DNA of 7,064 nucleotides from Gammaproteobacteria bacterium. GTDB taxonomy: Bacteria > Pseudomonadota > Gammaproteobacteria > Granulosicoccales > Granulosicoccaceae. Position 1 is the first letter of the stretch. Each line of letters opens with the position of its first letter. The stretch spans positions 1-7,064 of the forward strand of contig DOIU01000045.1 in the NCBI GenBank assembly GCA_003511825.1, read 5' to 3'. The position numbers were made by a program, and so were the translations under genes. Below the pieces are notes generated by a model, which saw only the letters and a program-made list of their open reading frames with translations, was not told the DNA's origin and made no database searches. Shown here one piece after another: positions 6,526-7,064 of this stretch.

Positions 6526-6554
6526 AATGCATTGCGAAAAAAACGTAATGCGTT
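6526..6554. repeat. Imperfect inverted repeat with A7 loop
   Basis: The arms 6526-6536 and 6544-6554 pair over 11 bp around a loop of seven As; in plus-strand RNA two of these pairs are G-U. On the minus strand the stem is followed by seven Ts (6527-6521), like an intrinsic terminator, but there the two G-U positions become A-C mismatches. It might be a weak leftward terminator or a leader hairpin of the downstream gene; no leftward gene is visible that needs it. Confidence 0.4.
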
Positions 6555-6581
6555 CAACATTGTGACCAATACAACGAAATC

Positions 6582-6596
6582 CACAGTTGCATTTTT
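6582..6596 (+). repeat. Partial copy of the icd terminator 3' arm and T run
   Basis: Bases 6582-6596 read CACAGTTGCATTTTT and match 14 of 15 positions of the terminator's right arm plus T run at 6263-6277. No left arm accompanies this copy, so it cannot form the terminator hairpin by itself. It lies 34 bases before the probable start of the last gene. It may be a duplication relic or chance. Confidence 0.4.
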
Positions 6597-6618
6597 ATGT
6601 GTTCCCAACCAAACGGAC

Positions 6619-6623
6619 AGGTG
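6619..6623 (+). promoter_or_regulatory. Ribosome binding site selecting the ATG at 6630
   Basis: AGGTG, fully complementary to the CACCT of the 16S rRNA tail, lies six bases before the ATG at 6630. The in-frame ATG at 6597 has no such site, so 6630 is preferred. Confidence 0.6.
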
Positions 6624-6629
6624 TTCTCA

Positions 6630-7061
6630 ATGGCGCATAACGCAAGCACTCTCTCTCGCATTCGTCACTCAGCCGCAACAAAGCAGGGAAACAAATATCT
6701 CCTGGTTGCCGTATTGAGTGTTATCCCGCTGTTTGTCTCATTGAGCTCTTCTGCAAACACGCAACCACGCCCTCCTATTTCTGGCTTCTCAACAGCGAAT
6801 ACGCCGGGAAAAATGTATGCATCCTCAACAGACGCCCTGGATAATTCCTGCGGCGTAGGACTGGGCATGGTCAAGCTCGGTGAAAACGACAGCCATCCCG
6901 GATGGTACCAGTGTTCTCAGCCAATTGAGGTGGATGGCATGCCGGCAGGATCAACCCTTATTGGCGCACCTTTCCATCCGAGCGAAAATGCCGTGTGTCA
7001 ATCTGGGCAGTACGCTGACGTAGAAAATGGGGTAATCGTAGGCTGGACTTACCCCCGATAG
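6630..7061 (+). CDS. Predicted exported protein of unknown function
   Basis: I do not recognise this 143-residue protein. Its N-terminus looks like a Sec signal peptide: a basic stretch (Arg10, Arg12, Lys18, Lys22), a hydrophobic core at about 23-37 (YLLVAVLSVIPLFVS), then SSSA followed by NT, suggesting cleavage after Ala42. No lipobox cysteine is present. The mature part, about 101 residues, begins with a Pro/Ser/Thr-rich linker (about 43-66) and continues into a Gly-rich region with three cysteines (Cys74, Cys95, Cys123), two of which could form a disulfide in the periplasm or outside the cell. It has no further membrane segment. An in-frame ATG at 6597 would add 11 residues but lacks a ribosome site. 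The gene stands alone after the icd terminator in AT-richer DNA, so it is probably a separate and perhaps accessory unit. The coding frame is likely real because of the signal peptide and ribosome site. Confidence 0.65.
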   Translation: MAHNASTLSRIRHSAATKQGNKYLLVAVLSVIPLFVSLSSSANTQPRPPISGFSTANTPGKMYASSTDALDNSCGVGLGMVKLGENDSHPGWYQCSQPIEVDGMPAGSTLIGAPFHPSENAVCQSGQYADVENGVIVGWTYPR

Positions 7062-7064
7062 CTT

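Larger units (their letters stand above)
6280..6629. other. AT-richer non-coding region upstream of the exported-protein gene
   Basis: About 350 bases between the icd terminator and the last gene contain no ORF I can support. Composition changes visibly here: A and T runs become common (6521-6527, 6537-6543, 6592-6596), unlike the GC-rich genes to the left. TATAAA at 6496-6501 could be a -10 box, but the nearest TTGACG (6479-6484) is only 11 bases away, too close for a normal sigma-70 spacing, so no promoter is assigned. The region also holds an imperfect hairpin and a copy of the terminator arm, listed separately. Confidence 0.45.

Noticed and set aside
6597..6629. Upstream in-frame ATG for the exported-protein gene
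   Set aside because: It has no Shine-Dalgarno sequence and would lengthen the n-region of an already complete signal peptide; AGGTG favours 6630.
6427..6629. Integron attC site or other recombination site before the unknown gene
   Set aside because: I found no matched conserved core pair and no integrase gene; the imperfect hairpin alone is not enough.

Overview
The window looks like chromosomal DNA from a gammaproteobacterium with moderately high GC. The evidence is the Escherichia coli-type NADP-dependent isocitrate dehydrogenase, its dedicated kinase/phosphatase AceK, a gammaproteobacterial Orn, and an Azotobacter/Pseudomonas-type RhdA rhodanese with the CQTHHRS active-site loop. I cannot name the genus. 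No rRNA, tRNA, CRISPR array, insertion sequence or prophage gene is visible.

Layout from left to right: the 3' end of an unidentified gene (1-98, +); rhdA, a two-domain sulfurtransferase (114-941, +); orn, oligoribonuclease (938-1489, -), whose stop codon overlaps the rhdA stop in one CTAG; a short divergent promoter region (1490-1576); then a rightward group of aceK (1577-3412), phhB (3462-3803) and rsgA (3790-4701, TTG start inside the end of phhB). A 221-base gap follows, then icd (4923-6170) with a strong GGAGG site. A perfect 13-bp intrinsic terminator (6240-6279) closes icd. Beyond it lies about 350 bases of AT-richer non-coding DNA and a small gene for a predicted exported protein of unknown function (6630-7061).

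The functional core is a central-metabolism pair. AceK phosphorylates and dephosphorylates isocitrate dehydrogenase at one active-site serine, and this controls the split between the TCA cycle and the glyoxylate bypass. The icd here keeps that serine (Ser113) in its RSLN context, and the AceK here keeps its ATP-binding, kinase and phosphatase residues, so the pair should be functional. In E. coli the two genes are far apart (aceK in aceBAK); here only about 1.5 kb separates them. The genes between them, phhB (pterin recycling) and rsgA (30S maturation GTPase), have no evident link to the bypass. In E. coli and Pseudomonas orn and rsgA are close neighbours, so aceK-phhB may have been placed between them.

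I see no convincing novel multi-gene system. The points most worth checking are the aceK/icd clustering, the short-N-terminus RsgA with its TTG start, a tiny ORF in frame with phhB, the divergent orn/aceK promoter, and the unknown exported protein with its repeat-bearing upstream region.
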